From Desmodesmus armatus (taxonomy: Eukaryota; Chlorophyta; Chlorophyceae; Sphaeropleales; Scenedesmaceae), in NCBI GenBank assembly GCA_007449985.2, contig VIIQ02000743.1, positions 62,001-126,000 on the forward strand: a DNA stretch of 64,000 bases. The letters are read 5' to 3'. The position numbers were made by a program, and so were the translations under genes. The notes beneath the pieces were generated by a model. That model ran no database searches and had not been told where the DNA came from. It saw only the letters and a program-made list of their open reading frames with translations. This document shows positions 11,630-23,389 of the stretch, piece after piece; positions within the stretch are counted from its first letter, which is position 1; each line of letters starts with the position of its first letter.

Positions 11630-14150
11630 GAGGTAAGGCAGGGCAGGGGTGGGTGGATGGGAGCAGGGTGGGTGTCTGTCGTAGCCTGCATGCACTGCCC
11701 TAGGTTCCGCTGAGTGTTGGCAGTCACGTGTACAACCATCGTGGATGGGCTGACACGTAGGCGATCCCCCAACACCAGCTATCAGGGCATGCGTGTTTCT
11801 GAGAGCAGCAGCGGCAGCACAGTAGTCGCTGGCTCCTGCCAGTTGGGTATGTTGAGCAGGGCGGGAGGGGGGGGGGGTAAATTTTATTTTTTGGGATTGC
11901 GGGGGCGGGGGGAGGGGGTGGATGGGAGGAGAGTGGGTGTCTGTCATAGCCTGCATGCACTGCCCTAGGTTCTGCTGACTGTTGGCAGTCACGTGTACAA
12001 CCATCGTGGATGGGCTGACGCGTAGGCGATCCCCCAACACCAGCTATCAGGGCATGCGTGTTTCTGAGAGCAGCAGCAGCGGCAGCACAGTAGTTGCTGG
12101 CTCCTGCCAGTTAGGTTTATTGGGCAGGGCGGGGGGGGGGGGGGGGATAAATTTTATTTTTTGGGATTGCGGGGGCGGGGGGAGGGGGTGGATGGGAGGA
12201 GAGTGGGTGTCTGTCATAGCCTGCATGCACTGCCCTAGGTTCCACTGAGTGTTGGCAGTCACGTGTACAACCATCGTGGATGGGCTGACGCGTAGGCGAT
12301 CCCCCAACACCAGCTATCAGGGCATGCGTGTTTCTGAGAGCAGCAGCAGCGGCAGCACAGTAGTTGCTGGCTCCTGCCAGTTAGGTTTATTGGGCAGGGC
12401 GGGGGGGGGGGGGGGGGGAGATAAATTTTATTTTTTGAGATTGCGGGGGCGGGGGGAGGGGGTGGATGGGAGGAGAGTGGGTGTCTGTCATAGCCTGCAT
12501 GCACTGCCCTAGGTTCCACTGAGTGTTGGCAGTCACGTGTACAACCATCGTGGATGGGCTGACGCGTAGGCGATCCCCCAACACCAGCTATCAGGGCATG
12601 CGTGTTTCTGAGAGCAGCAGCAGCGGCAGCACAGTAGTTGCTGGCTCCTGCCAGTTAGGTTTATTGGGCAGGGCGGGGGGGGGGGGGGGGGGATAAATTT
12701 TATTTTTTGGGATTGCGGGGGCGGGGGGAGGGGGTGGATGGGAGGAGAGTGGGTGTCTGTCATAGCCTGCATGCACTGCCCTAGGTTCCACTGAGTGTTG
12801 GCAGTCACGTGTACAACCATCGTGGATGGGCTGACGCGTAGGCGATCCCCCAACACCAGCTATCAGGGCATGCGTGTTTCTGAGAGCAGCAGCAGCGGCA
12901 GCACAGTAGTTGCTGGCTCCTGCCAGTTAGGTTTATTGGGCAGGGCGGGGGGGGGGGGGGGGAGATAAATTTTATTTTTTGAGATTGCGGGGGCGGGGGG
13001 AGGGGGTGGATGGGAGGAGAGTGGGTGTCTGTCATAGCCTGCATGCACTGCCCTAGGTTCCACTGAGTGTTGGCAGTCACGTGTACAACCATCGTGGATG
13101 GGCTGACGCGTAGGCGATCCCCCAACACCAGCTATCAGGGCATGCGTGTTTCTGAGAGCAGCAGCAGCGGCAGCACAGTAGTTGCTGGCTCCTGCCAGTT
13201 AGGTTTATTGGGCAGGGCGGGGGGGGGGGGGGGGGGGAGATAAATTTTATTTTTTGAGATTGCGGGGGCGGGGGGAGGGGGTGGATGGGAGGAGAGTGGG
13301 TGTCTGTCATAGCCTGCATGCACTGCCCTAGGTTCCACTGAGTGTTGGCAGTCACGTGTACAACCATCGTGGATGGGCTGACGCGTAGGCGATCCCCCAA
13401 CACCAGCTATCAGGGCATGCGTGTTTCTGAGAGCAGCAGCAGCGGCAGCACAGTAGTTGCTGGCTCCTGCCAGTTAGGTTTATTGGGCAGGGCGGGGGGG
13501 GGGGGGGGAGATAAATTTTATTTTTTGAGATTGCGGGGGCGGGGGGAGGGGGTGGATGGGAGGAGAGTGGGTGTCTGTCATAGCCTGCATGCACTGCCCT
13601 AGGTTCCACTGAGTGTTGGCAGTCACGTGTACAACCATCGTGGATGGGCTGACGCGTAGGCGATCCCCCAACACCAGCTATCAGGGCATGCGTGTTTCTG
13701 AGAGCAGCAGCAGCGGCAGCACAGTAGTTGCTGGCTCCTGCCAGTTAGGTTTATTGGGCAGGGTGGGGGGGGGGGGGAGATAAATTTTATTTTATGAGAT
13801 TGCGGGGGCGGGGGGAGGGGGTGGATGGGAGGAGAGTGGGTGTCTGTCATAGCCTGCATGCACTGCCCTAGGTTCCACTGAGTGTTGGCAGTCACGTGTA
13901 CAACCATCGTGGATGGGCTGACACGTAGGCGATCCCCCAACACCAGCTATCAGGGCATGCGTGTTTCTGAGAGCAGCAGCAGCGGCAGCACAGTAGTTGC
14001 TGGCTCCTGCCAGTTAGGTTTATTGGGCAGGCCGGGGGGTGGGGGGGGATATATTTTGTTTCTGGGCATAGCGGGCGGGGGGGGGGGGGGGGATTATGCG
14101 AGGAGGGTGGGTGTCTGTCATAGGCTGCATGCATTGCCCTAGATTCCGCA
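11630..14150. repeat. Satellite array, nine ~272-bp units with poly-G tracts
   Basis: The landmark GGCAGTCACGTGTACAACC recurs at 11719, 11984, 12254, 12528, 12800, 13072, 13347, 13618 and 13887, giving periods of 265-275 bp; a partial unit precedes the first. Each unit holds CAG repeats, a run of about 9-19 G, an AAATTTTATTTT block, then GGGGGCGGGGGGAGGGGG. Units differ mainly in G-run length. The middle six are nearly identical, while the first and last are diverged, the usual edge pattern of a homogenised array. Open frames of up to 155 codons on both strands are artefacts of the repeat. Confidence 0.95.
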
Positions 14151-14473
14151 GCAGCTTTGCATGTCTCATGCCAGCAGCGCGCATCCTATGCCTCATGTTT
14201 TTTACTCCTGGCAGTCCCTACACACAATCACTCGCAGCGCACAGGGGGGAGGGGGAAGTTGCATTGCACAGCCTCTGATTGCTCTGTTGCTGTCACACCA
14301 CTTCTACCCCCGAGCAGTGCGCGTGCAACGGCAATCCTAGAAGCACAGCCACAGGGCTGATGCAGCGCACTTGCGGCATGCATGGCAGCAGCAGCTGCAC
14401 CTGCAGTGTTTTGCAGCGCAGGTTTGGGCAGATGGCTATCCCTGCTTGCTGGGGCTGACTACCCCCCCCTCAG

Positions 14474-15945
14474 GTGCGTGGCCGTGAGCAGCTGTTGGTG
14501 CTGAGGTTCCGCCTCACCGAAAGCTCCGTGAGGGCAAGTAGGTGCCGCTGCCCGGCCAGCAGCCTCACAAGCGTCTGTGGCGGCAGTCCCTGCAGCTGGC
14601 TTGACCTCTGTGCTGACAGCTGGCTCGAGTGTCTTGCACTTGACAGCACAAGGCATCTTGCGTGCATCGCATCGGTGCGCGTCACACCTCTGCTACTCTG
14701 ACAGCTGGCTTGCGCGTCCTGCAATTAATGTCAACACAAGGCATCATGCGTGCATTGCATTCGTGCATGTCACATCTCTGCTGCTGTGTCTTTGCAGCTC
14801 TCTTCCCCTTTGTTGTGTAGGTGAACGCTGGCGTGACTACCCCTCTCCAGGTGCGTGGCCGTGAGCAGCTGTTGGTGCTGAGGTCCCGCCTCACCGAAAC
14901 CCCCCTGGGCGAGTACGTGCCGCTGCCCGGCCAGCAGCTCTCACTGGTATCTGTGGTGGCTGTCTCTGCAGCTGGCTTGAGCTTTGTGCATGCGCTGACA
15001 GCTGGCTTGAGCATCTTGCATGTGCTGATTGCACAAGGCATTATGCGTGCATCGCATGCATGCATTCACACCTCTGCTGCTGTCTCTTTGCAGCTCTCTT
15101 CCCCTTTGCCTTGCAGGCGTACACTGGCGTGACTACCCTTTTCAGGTGCGTGGCCGTGAGCAGCTGTTGGTGCAGAGGTCCTGCCTCACCGAAACCCCCC
15201 TGGGCGAGTACGTGCCGCTGCCCGGCCAGCAGCCTCACCAGTTCTGATGCCCTTGAGGCAGGCTGGATTGAGCTTGCATTAGTTTGGTGTGCTTCACCAT
15301 GCATCCGATGCAGGCGGCCTGCTTCATCCCTGTTGCAGCAGCATACTGCCGATCTTATGCCAGCAGCTTTGATACGGATACCAACAGCTACATGTGAGGT
15401 TCACACTGCACCTTGCTTCATGTGTGCATCGCATCCGTGCATGTCACACCCTGTTGCCTGTGTGTAGTGCTGATATGTCTACAGTGCAGGTGTGGACAAA
15501 GTGCTTCCCCTGAATGCTGCCCGTCGACTACCCCCCTCAGGTGCGTGGCCGTGAGCAGCTGTTGGTGCTGAGGTCCCGCCTCACCGAAAGCTCCGTGAGG
15601 GCAAGTAGGTGCCGCTGCCCGGCCAGCAGCTCTCACTAGTATCTGTGGTGGCTGTTACTGCAGCTGGCTTGAGCTTTGTACAAAGCACATGTGCATGCAC
15701 TGACAGCTGGCTTGAGCGTCCTGCATGTGCTGGCAGCACAAGGCGTCATGCGTGCATCGCATGCATGCATGCATGCATGTCACATATCTGCTGCTGTCTC
15801 TTTGCAGCTCTCTTCCTCTTTGTTGTGCAGGTAAACATTGGCGTGACTACCCGGGTGCATGGCCGTGAGCAGCTGTTGGTGCTGAGGTCCCGCCTCACCG
15901 AAACCCCCCTGAGCTAGTACGTGCCGCTGCCCGGCCAGCAGCCTC
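14474..15945 (+). repeat. Five decayed copies of an exon-like unit
   Basis: Copies of a ~90-bp block begin at 14474, 14851, 15146, 15541 and 15855, each inside a longer ~300-390-bp repeat. The best copy (14851) is preceded by CTCCAG and reads VRGREQLLVLRSRLTETPLG then EYVPLPGQQLSL before GTATCT, so it looks like an exon with acceptor and donor. Copies at 14474 and 15541 share the same frame-breaking change after the Thr-Glu codons; the 15855 copy has in-frame stops. No protein family was recognised. The 14151-14473 stretch before it holds only short GC-rich sequence. Confidence 0.7.
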
Positions 15946-16899
15946 ACTAGTTGCTGGTGATGCCCTTGAGGCAGGCTGGAGCATGACTTGATAGGGAACA
16001 ATACTGAAGTGTGCTGACGTATGTATGTGGTCCCTCACTGCACCATGCATCATGTGTGCATTGCATCTGTGTGCATCTCACATCCTGTGGCTTGTGTGTA
16101 GTGCTGTGATTCTGCGTCGCAGGTGCACTGGAGTGCAAGCAAGAACACTCCCAGATTGCATGCCTGCTAGCTGCATTAAAGGTGTGAGTGTGTGCCCTGG
16201 TACGGTGATGATGATGGCCCTGCTTTTGTAGCACCCTTGTCGCACGTGTTGGGCACTAAAGCGCTACAGCCACAGCAGAGCCTAGATCATATGACACCGC
16301 GTCACAGTGGGAGTCCGTTCAGCTGATGGTAGTCAGAATCGGCAGTCGTGCATGCTGTGGGCTGGCATGAAGGGAGTGGGAGTAAGGGTTTCAGGATGGT
16401 TGGTGCATTCAGTTGCCACACACTGTTTGTGTCTGTGCGGATGTAGGTGTGATGCATGTGTGTGTTTGTGTGCTGTCGTACCATACTTGTGCTTTTTCTG
16501 ATGAGGGCTCCTTGTTGGAGCGCTTGTCTTTACAATTCACTAGTATGCGTACGTCATGCAGGCTGGGGTTACATGTTTCTTGACATGGCTGTTGCCAACG
16601 AGTGCGCAGTCATGACGGCATGTCACCATCCTCAACAATCGTATTTTCCTTGACGGTGATGCGGCTGAACATGTCTGGACATTCACTCTACTCTTGAGAA
16701 GCGGGCGCAGATCTGGTCCACACAACAACACAGCAAGCCCAACAACCGTAGGATGCATCAGCTGGCTGTACAATGTCTAAATGCATTTAGCTGCTGTAAA
16801 TCAAACGAAGGCAGTCACCAAGTTGCCGCAGGTGCATGCGGGTGCGGTCCCCAAACTCATCCAGCAAGCGGCTGACTCAGATGTACACAAGAGCAGTTA
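15946..16899. other. No gene seen
   Basis: This stretch contains no coding frame with motif support. The first 250 bp are the trailing part of the last exon-like repeat. TG-rich sequence lies around 16360-16480. Confidence 0.4.
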
Positions 16900-17735
16900 C
16901 GTGCATCACTCGTGTCACACAACACAACAGCCTCCCATTCAAAGCCCCGCCACTGGTGCTATGTGTTGGCAGCACCTGCAGCTGCTGCAAAACAGCACAG
17001 CAGGGCCCTTGCCTGCAAAATAGAAATGACAGCTATCACTCCAGTTGCAACAGTCCGCAGCTGCCTGCTGTGCCACTTCAGGAATGTCATGGTCAGTGTG
17101 GGACTCCAGCAACTTGTGCCACACAGGCTTGTCCTCAGGGCCCTGAACAGTTCCACAGTGCAGAACAGCAGCAGCACGGTGGTTGTGTCAAGACAGATGA
17201 CAACCACAGTGATAGCAGCAGCCTTGCATGACAGTGCAGCCGTTCCACTTTCACGGGTTTACATTTACACCCTTGCCTGGCAACCGTTCCCAAAAACTGT
17301 GCAGAAGTGAGGTATATGAAGCATCCAGGGTGCTTTGTGACACCACACCAAAGCATCACCACATCCCGCCAAAAACACCAGGGCAGGGGTGGTGAGAGCT
17401 CCAAACATTCAGAGATTCCACTATAGGATTAAGTGGGCTGGAAGCCCACTTAATCCTTTTGTGGAAAACACACAGAAAGCACTCACCCAGCAGGTAAACT
17501 TGTCCAATTTGCAACCAGCGAAGTCAGCTGCCGCAGCTGTGTCAATTGCAGCAACAACCCATCATAGGGGTCCTCTACGTTCTGCATATCCAGTGTCTCA
17601 AGCCCTGTCAGCCGGCAGATGTAGCCCACCCTCGCCTCTGTCCCCTGTGGAACTGACAGATACAGCGTGTGCAAGCTGCGCAGCCCTGTCAGAGGGGCCA
17701 GCTGCTCTGCACTGCACTGCAGGCCCCGTATACGT
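16900..17735 (-). pseudogene. Partial inverted copy of the F-box/LRR gene 3' half and its downstream region
   Basis: On the minus strand 17735-17486 encodes LRR segments (LRSLHTLYLSVPQGTEARVG, YICRLTGLETLDMQNVEDPY, LLQLTQLRQLTSLVANW) that match the plus-strand gene at about 22735-22982, up to the same GTGAGT donor. Homology continues past the donor to about 16900, matching plus-strand 23040-23620, including the motif around 17050-17130. The match stops abruptly near 17735; upstream on the minus strand is unrelated sequence (open to 18178), so the F-box end is missing. A 33-bp hairpin (17425-17457) in the intron is absent from the plus-strand copy. Probably a truncated duplicate; a new fused gene cannot be excluded. 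Confidence 0.7.
17425..17457. repeat. Short perfect hairpin
   Basis: AGGATTAAGTGGGCT and its exact inverse are separated by 3 bp. It lies in the presumed intron of the inverted LRR copy and has no counterpart in the paralogous intron near 23000. Confidence 0.85.
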
Positions 17736-18322
17736 TGCTGGAGAGATGACAGCTTCATGTCAGTACACTGCGGCTGGCTCACCTGTTGGAACCGACTTGG
17801 GCCGTCGTGTTGCAAATTCAAGCAGATATGTGTCTCTTCTGGAGGGAACATATAGCTCTTGTAGCCCATTTGCGCCCTCCATGCAAAGGGCAATGGATAA
17901 TCAAACCACCAAGAACCCCCAAGGCCCTGCAAGTACAAGTCAGGGGACCAGATCAGTGATTTATAGAACGGCTGGCGCCAGAGGCGACAGTACTGCATCG
18001 ACCTCCTTATAAGCCAGGCTAGTGCTGTGTAGTGTTTGCAGGTGTTGGTTGCTTGTTTCATTATCATTTTGTGGCAGGTACAGTTGATATTGTTTGGCAC
18101 CATCTGCTGACAGGGAGGCACAAACTGCAGACAGCAACAGCACATATATGTGGGGATGTACCCCAGCAGAAGCACCACAGCCGTAGCACCACAGTTCGTT
18201 CAGGTTGGAGCTTTACCGCTCCTGCACGGACTGTGTATACCGTAATGTTGATTGTTAACGCCACGTATCTTGCGTGCAGCAGCGTGCGTGCGGGACACCC
18301 CTGTTGGCGTTGCCACAAGGTG
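17736..18322. other. No independent gene recognised
   Basis: A minus-strand frame continues from the LRR fragment to 18178 but shows no known motif. No repeats with other parts of the window were seen except near the edges. Confidence 0.35.
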
Positions 18323-18331
18323 ATCACGAAG

Positions 18332-19244
18332 GCACCTGGAACATGCACCGTAGTCTCGCAGATAAGGGATGCGCGTACAGGGCCCCGTTGCGCAGCGTAA
18401 AGACAGAAATAATTATCGATTGACCCAAAAACAATATTTCTGATACCCTGTGGTGCTGGCGTGACTGTCATAACTTGGCCTGAATCCGCCCAACCCCCCA
18501 GTCCCCCAGCACACTGTATAAGTCATGGCACAGGCCAACACCAACCTGCAGCAGCGTGTCTCAACACTAAAAGGTGTCCCTGTGAATTGTTTTGCATCAG
18601 TCAGAGCGCTGTCAGTGCTCTGTAGGTGCTCAGCTCACACAGAATGCAGCAAGGCCACTGGGAAAGCCAGGGTATGACAGCTCCAGGCCTGCCTGATGCC
18701 CATGTAATGGACATTCTGGGACAAGAGGTGGGGCTGTGGACAGCTACAGACTGCCAAGCTGTGACCCCAGTTGTCCTCAGTTTGAACTGGTTTGAAGAGG
18801 TGCAGTCCCATACCTGCAGCATTGCTTCATACACGCCGACACACCCCACCACTTGGCCCAGAATGTGCATTTCATGGGCATCAGGCAGGCCTGGAGCAGT
18901 CATACTCTGGCTGTCCCAGTGGCCTTGCTGCATTCTGCGTGAGCTGAGCACCTACAGAGCACTGACAGCGCTCTGACTGATGCAAAACAATTCACAGGGA
19001 CACCTTTTAGTGTTGAGACACGCTGCTGCAGGTTGGTGTTGGCCTGTGCCATGACTTATACAGTGTGCTGGGGGACTGGGGGGTTGGGCGGATTCAAGCC
19101 AAGTTATGACTGTCACGCCAGCACCACAGGGTATCAGAAATACTGTTTTGGGTCAATCGATAATCATTTGTGTCTTTACGCTGCGCAACGGGGCCCTGTG
19201 CGCGCATCCCTTATCTGCGAGACTACGGTGCATGTTCCAGGTGC
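18332..19244. mobile_element. Palindromic foldback element with 9-bp target duplications (Mutator-like)
   Basis: The element starts GCACCTGGAACATG and ends with the exact inverse. It is flanked by the 9-bp direct repeat ATCACGAAG at 18323-18331 and 19245-19253. The two arms, about 400 bp each (18332-18734 and about 18842-19244), are nearly identical inverted copies with a few substitutions, leaving a central loop of only about 110 bp. Nine-base target duplications and long terminal inverted repeats are typical of Mutator-like (MULE) elements. No transposase is present, so it is non-autonomous. The 116-codon frames on both strands are mirror images produced by the arms. Confidence 0.85.
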
Positions 19245-19253
19245 ATCACGAAG

Positions 19254-20248
19254 CCTCAGGAGCATGGCTGCTGCGTTTCATTTGCAAGTTCCACAAGCTC
19301 GAACGATGCCATGCAATTGAATACTACACTGCTGCACTTTGCAAACGCCAAACGGTCTGAGATGATCAGCAGATCTGATCTAGATCCGTATGTGAGTCTA
19401 GATCCGTATGTGTGACACTTGACAGTGTGTGTGACACTTGCCCCTGCTGACAGGCGTTCTATTAGTTGCGCCTCATGTCTAGAACGTTCACTTCTCTGTA
19501 GCCTACTTCATGCCAGGACATCCATGGTCAATGATGTTGTACAACATCACGTCATCCCCCAGCCAGCATGCCGTACGACAGTGCTGGCCTTTTTCAACAC
19601 TACTAGGGCAACGATAGGACATTTGCAGCAGCTCGTGGGTAGTCAGGATCGCATCCTGGAGTTTGTACTGCTAGGCCAGAGGCTTTCGCAGGGCGGCCTT
19701 TGGTGCACTTTTTGGTTAGTGGAAAATGATCTGCGGCAAACTTTAAAACTTTTGTCATGCGGGATTTTGGAACGAATGTCAAGCTGTCTCTAACCATTTC
19801 AGGTCCGCGCAGATTGGCATCGGCAGTCTTTCAGCAAGGTTTCACAACATATTTATCCATGTTGTGAAGCGGAAATTGCGCAGCCTTGTCTGGCAACGCC
19901 GATTTTTCACCCGTGTTGTGACTTACTGCTTCTCCTGGGGGTGAAGGACCGCCGCATCCCCATCTCCCTCCAGGGGAGGTCGATGCAATAACAGTGTGTC
20001 TGGTCACCGCTTGGAGCTGGACAGTCCCCTTCTTTTGCAGCAGCTGTAAATGTCCTTTACTAAAGGATCAAGAAGGTTTCAAGGGGTGTACAGCAGCAAT
20101 GAGCATCCTTGAATGAGAGTACGGCGCGGGACCTACGGTGTATGGACTCCGAGCTCAGCAACATACGTCTTTAACGTCTTTGAACACATGAAATACAAAC
20201 TTCTGCACATAACTTACCGTCGCACACAGCTTGTTGTCACCAACCCTC
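19254..20248. other. No gene seen
   Basis: No supported coding region. Tandem AGATCCGTATGTG-type duplication lies at about 19380-19412 and a short palindrome (CACAACAT / ATGTTGTG) near 19842-19868. A 124-codon plus frame at 19419-19793 has no family resemblance. Confidence 0.4.
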
Positions 20249-20256
20249 CGGGGGTA

Positions 20257-21293
20257 AAGGGGGCGCTAACTCCCCAAACTCCCTGTCACACCCCTTGCAG
20301 CGGAGGGGTAAATGGTGGGAGTTAGTGATTCTGCTTGCACAGCTGTGTTGTACGTGGTCTGAAAGGGCCAAAGCAACATAGTGAAAGTTTTAACTTCTGT
20401 TAGCTCCCAACTTCCATGATTTGGGGCCATCCCAGTCAGTTTTAACTTCTAACTTCCCCCCCCAGAGCGCCTTTTCAGGAAGTTAGTGGAAGTTAGGCAC
20501 CCAATCAAGGGAGTTAGCATTGGCATGTCACAAGGGTTATTTCACAAGGGTTATTTCCCGCCATTTTTTGGCCCAAGCTCAACCCACCACCACTCTGATA
20601 CACAGATGGTGGCCCACGATCTACGCTGACAGTGATTGGCTGGCTACCAAGCCAGAACTTGCCACAGACAGCCCCTGGTGGACCCTGAGCCCCTCCTGGC
20701 CCTTACGGATGCACATGCTGCGTTATAAGCAGCTAACTCCCCTAACTCCCTGGCTAAACTCCCTAACTCCCTGCACATGCCTTGCCACTAACTCCCACTA
20801 GCTCCCAACTTCCATGATTTTGGCCTGTTCCATTGAAATTTAACTCCCAACTTCCGCTGACTTCCCCCCGTTTTTTGAAATTTTAGGGAGTTAGTGGAAG
20901 TTGGTGTGCACACAGCCTAGTGATGCCTTCTACAACATTTCTGCCATTTTACATTCCCTAACTTCCATACCACTACAGTAGTTTGGTTTTGAAACCACAC
21001 AGCAGCATGTTTGGGGTGGTCGTCAGCAGCCCGTTTCAGCGCTGCTGCTTTTATGCCCTTTGTATGCCTGCGTTGTGGCCGTAACTGGCACAGGCTTTCT
21101 AGTGTCCTAGGTCACTGGTCGCCTGGTGGTGTCTTGCTTGTCTTGCACCAAGGTCGATTTGCTGCTTGCAGCTTGCTGCATGCACAATGAACCTGGCCGG
21201 AAACACGTGTAATGATGATGATGATGAACTTCCATCGTTTACCCTTCTGCTGCAAGGGGTGTGACAGGGAGTTAGGGGAGTTAGCGCTCCCTT
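20257..21293. mobile_element. Non-autonomous TIR element with 8-bp target duplications and subterminal AACTCCC repeats
   Basis: Termini are AAGGGGGCGCTAACTCCCC on the left and the inverse of AAGGGAGCGCTAACTCCCC on the right; similarity extends inward about 75 bp to TGTCACACCCCTTGCAGC. The 8-bp direct repeat CGGGGGTA flanks it at 20249-20256 and 21294-21301. The interior has many scattered copies of AACTCCC, AACTTCC and their complements, as in subterminal binding arrays of hAT transposons. No transposase frame is present. Confidence 0.75.
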
Positions 21294-21487
21294 CGGGGGT
21301 ACAGTGGGGGTTGCTGGGGGGGTTGCTGGGGGGGTTCAGTGTACACTAGGGGGGTTCAGTGTACACTAGTATAGTCAGTGTAGTCAGTGCAGTGATCCAT
21401 CACCCATTGCGTGGAGGGGGCAGACAGGCTACAACATATATATGTTCATTCGGCAAATTGCACATCTGTGCTTGATTTTGCAACACA

Positions 21488-22982
21488 ATGGCCCAAGTCA
21501 GCCACAACAGGTGAGCCAACAGCAGTGTCCTGACATGAAGCTGTTGTCTTTCCACTGACTGCCACTGCCGGAGGGCATGGTCTACTCACGACTACCACCA
21601 CCTTCACAGGACCACACACGTTTATTCAAGGTCGCTGTTGCAGCTGCCGGACCCCTGCCTGCTGGCGGTCTTGCAGTGCTTGGCCAATGACCCAGCCAGC
21701 CTGTGCAGTGCTGCCAGGGCACACAGCAAGCTGCACCAGGCAGCTGTGACAGCACTTCGCGACATCAGCATTGACAGTCGAACCCAACAGCAGTTGGACA
21801 ATAGTCTGTTGCCATATCTGGCCAAGCACGGGCAGCATGTTAGCAGCATCAAGGTGCGCAGCTGCGGGCGGGACAATGCCGTCCTGCGCCAGCTGCCCCC
21901 CAACCTGAGGGTCACCAGCCTCTATTTCTCCAGCTGCACCCTGCAGCTGGCCCCAGGCAGCAGTCTCCGCGGTGTGCTGGGGGCTGTTGGGCCCTCCCTC
22001 AAGCAGCTGCTGCTTGTTGCTTGCACGCTGCTTGACGGGGAGAAAAGCCTAGCAGCAGCGCTGTCGCTGCTTCCTGGGCTTGACCACTTGACCGTCTGCG
22101 ATCGTTTCGGCATGCGCGTTCAAAGCGGCTTCTCAGCCAGTGTGCTGCAGCCCTTGCAGCAGCTCACGTACCTTGAGCTTGCTTGCAGTCTGCTGCAGCA
22201 CACAAGCAATACCATGCAGCCCCTGAGGGCCCTCGCCCGGCTAGCTGACTTGCGTGTTCGCACAGCACAGCACCCAGTCACTGCCCGGTGCTTGTCAGGC
22301 CTATTGCTCCTAACGCACCTGGAGCTAAACGATGTAGTAGTTGAGCCAGGCGCCCTGGCTGGCAAGACCAAGCTGCAGTGCCTAGACCTGATAGGCAGCA
22401 GCATAGCTGGGGGTGCAGCGGGTGCGGCCGAGCTGCTATCCCATCTGCAGCACCTGCAGGAGCTGACGTATGCCAACCTGTCGGAGTGCTTAGCACCGCA
22501 GGCTGTGCAGAATGCTTCTCAGCCCTGACAGCTAGCAGCAAGCTCGAGCACTTAGACATACAGGGCTGCGCTCTGCCGGCGGGGCTTGGGAGCATATGTT
22601 CCCTGCTGCTAGGCAGATGCTACAGCTGCAGTCGTTGTATCTGTCAGGGGTAGTGCAGCCCTCTGGGGAGCGTGCAGTAGCTCCAGATATCAGCCGCCTT
22701 GTCAGCATTTGCCCTGGGCTACAGTATCTGATGATACGGGGCCTGCAGTGCAGTGCAGAGCAGCTGGCCCCTCTGACAGGGCTGCGCAGCTTGCACAAGC
22801 TGTATCTGACAGTTCCAGAGGGGTCACAGGCAAAAGTGGCGGGCTACATCTGTCAGCTGACGGGGCTAAGGGATCTGGACATGCGGAACTTGGACAATCT
22901 GTATGATGGAATGTTGGTGCAGTTTGCACAGCTGCGGCTTCTGACTTCGCTGGTTTGCAACTGGATGACTGTCTCCTGTTGG
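21488..22982 (+). pseudogene. F-box/LRR protein gene with two frameshifts
   Basis: Exon 1 is 21488-21510 (MAQVSHN plus two bases) and exon 2 starts at 21610 after CTTCACAG. The protein begins with an F-box-like stretch (LLQLPDPCLLAVLQCLANDP, then SLCSAARAHSKLHQAA), followed by leucine-rich repeats (QLTYLELACSLL, LTHLELNDVVVEPGALAG, KLQCLDLIGSS). The frame breaks near 22478, where FSALTASSKLEHLDIQGCAL continues in a second frame, and again near 22580, where MFPAARQMLQLQSLYLSG continues in a third. LRRs then run to CNWMTVSCW before a GTGAGT donor at 22983. Such proteins are candidate substrate receptors for SCF ubiquitin ligases. The breaks may be true decay or base-call errors; similarity on both sides is strong, which favours recent loss or error. 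Confidence 0.7.
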
Positions 22983-23389
22983 GTGAGTGCTGCTGGGTGG
23001 CTTGCACATTGCTTGAGTGGGCTTGGCATAGTGCTGGTGCTGTGACAGTGCATTGAATAATTTTCGGAGCTGTCACCACCATGGCCCTTGTTTGTTTGGC
23101 CGGATGTGGTGATACTTTGGTGTGGTGTCAGTCTACCACAACACACCCCTGGACAACAAACCTCGATTCCTAACACAGCCTTTCCTATGTTGGAGGCTGA
23201 CCGAAGGCAGCCGAAAGCTTGGCAAGTAGTCCTATCATACTGTTGGGAGCAATTGATTTGGGTGCGGGCATGTTGAAGTGCTGTCACTGTCATGCAAGGC
23301 TGCTGCTACTATCGTGATCATCATGATCATGATACAACCGCCATGCTGCTGCTGTTCTGCACTGTGCTGCTGTTCAGAACGCTGAACAC

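Noticed and set aside
11573..14142. Repeated ~107-codon frames (MLGDRLRVSPSTMVVHVT...)
   Set aside because: They exist on both strands of the satellite, cross poly-G runs of variable length and have no independent support as genes.
11630..14150. CRISPR-like array
   Set aside because: Repeat units are ~272 bp with no unique spacers, in an intron-rich eukaryotic sequence.
18601..18976. Two 116-codon genes on opposite strands
   Set aside because: They are mirror images made by the two arms of the palindromic element.
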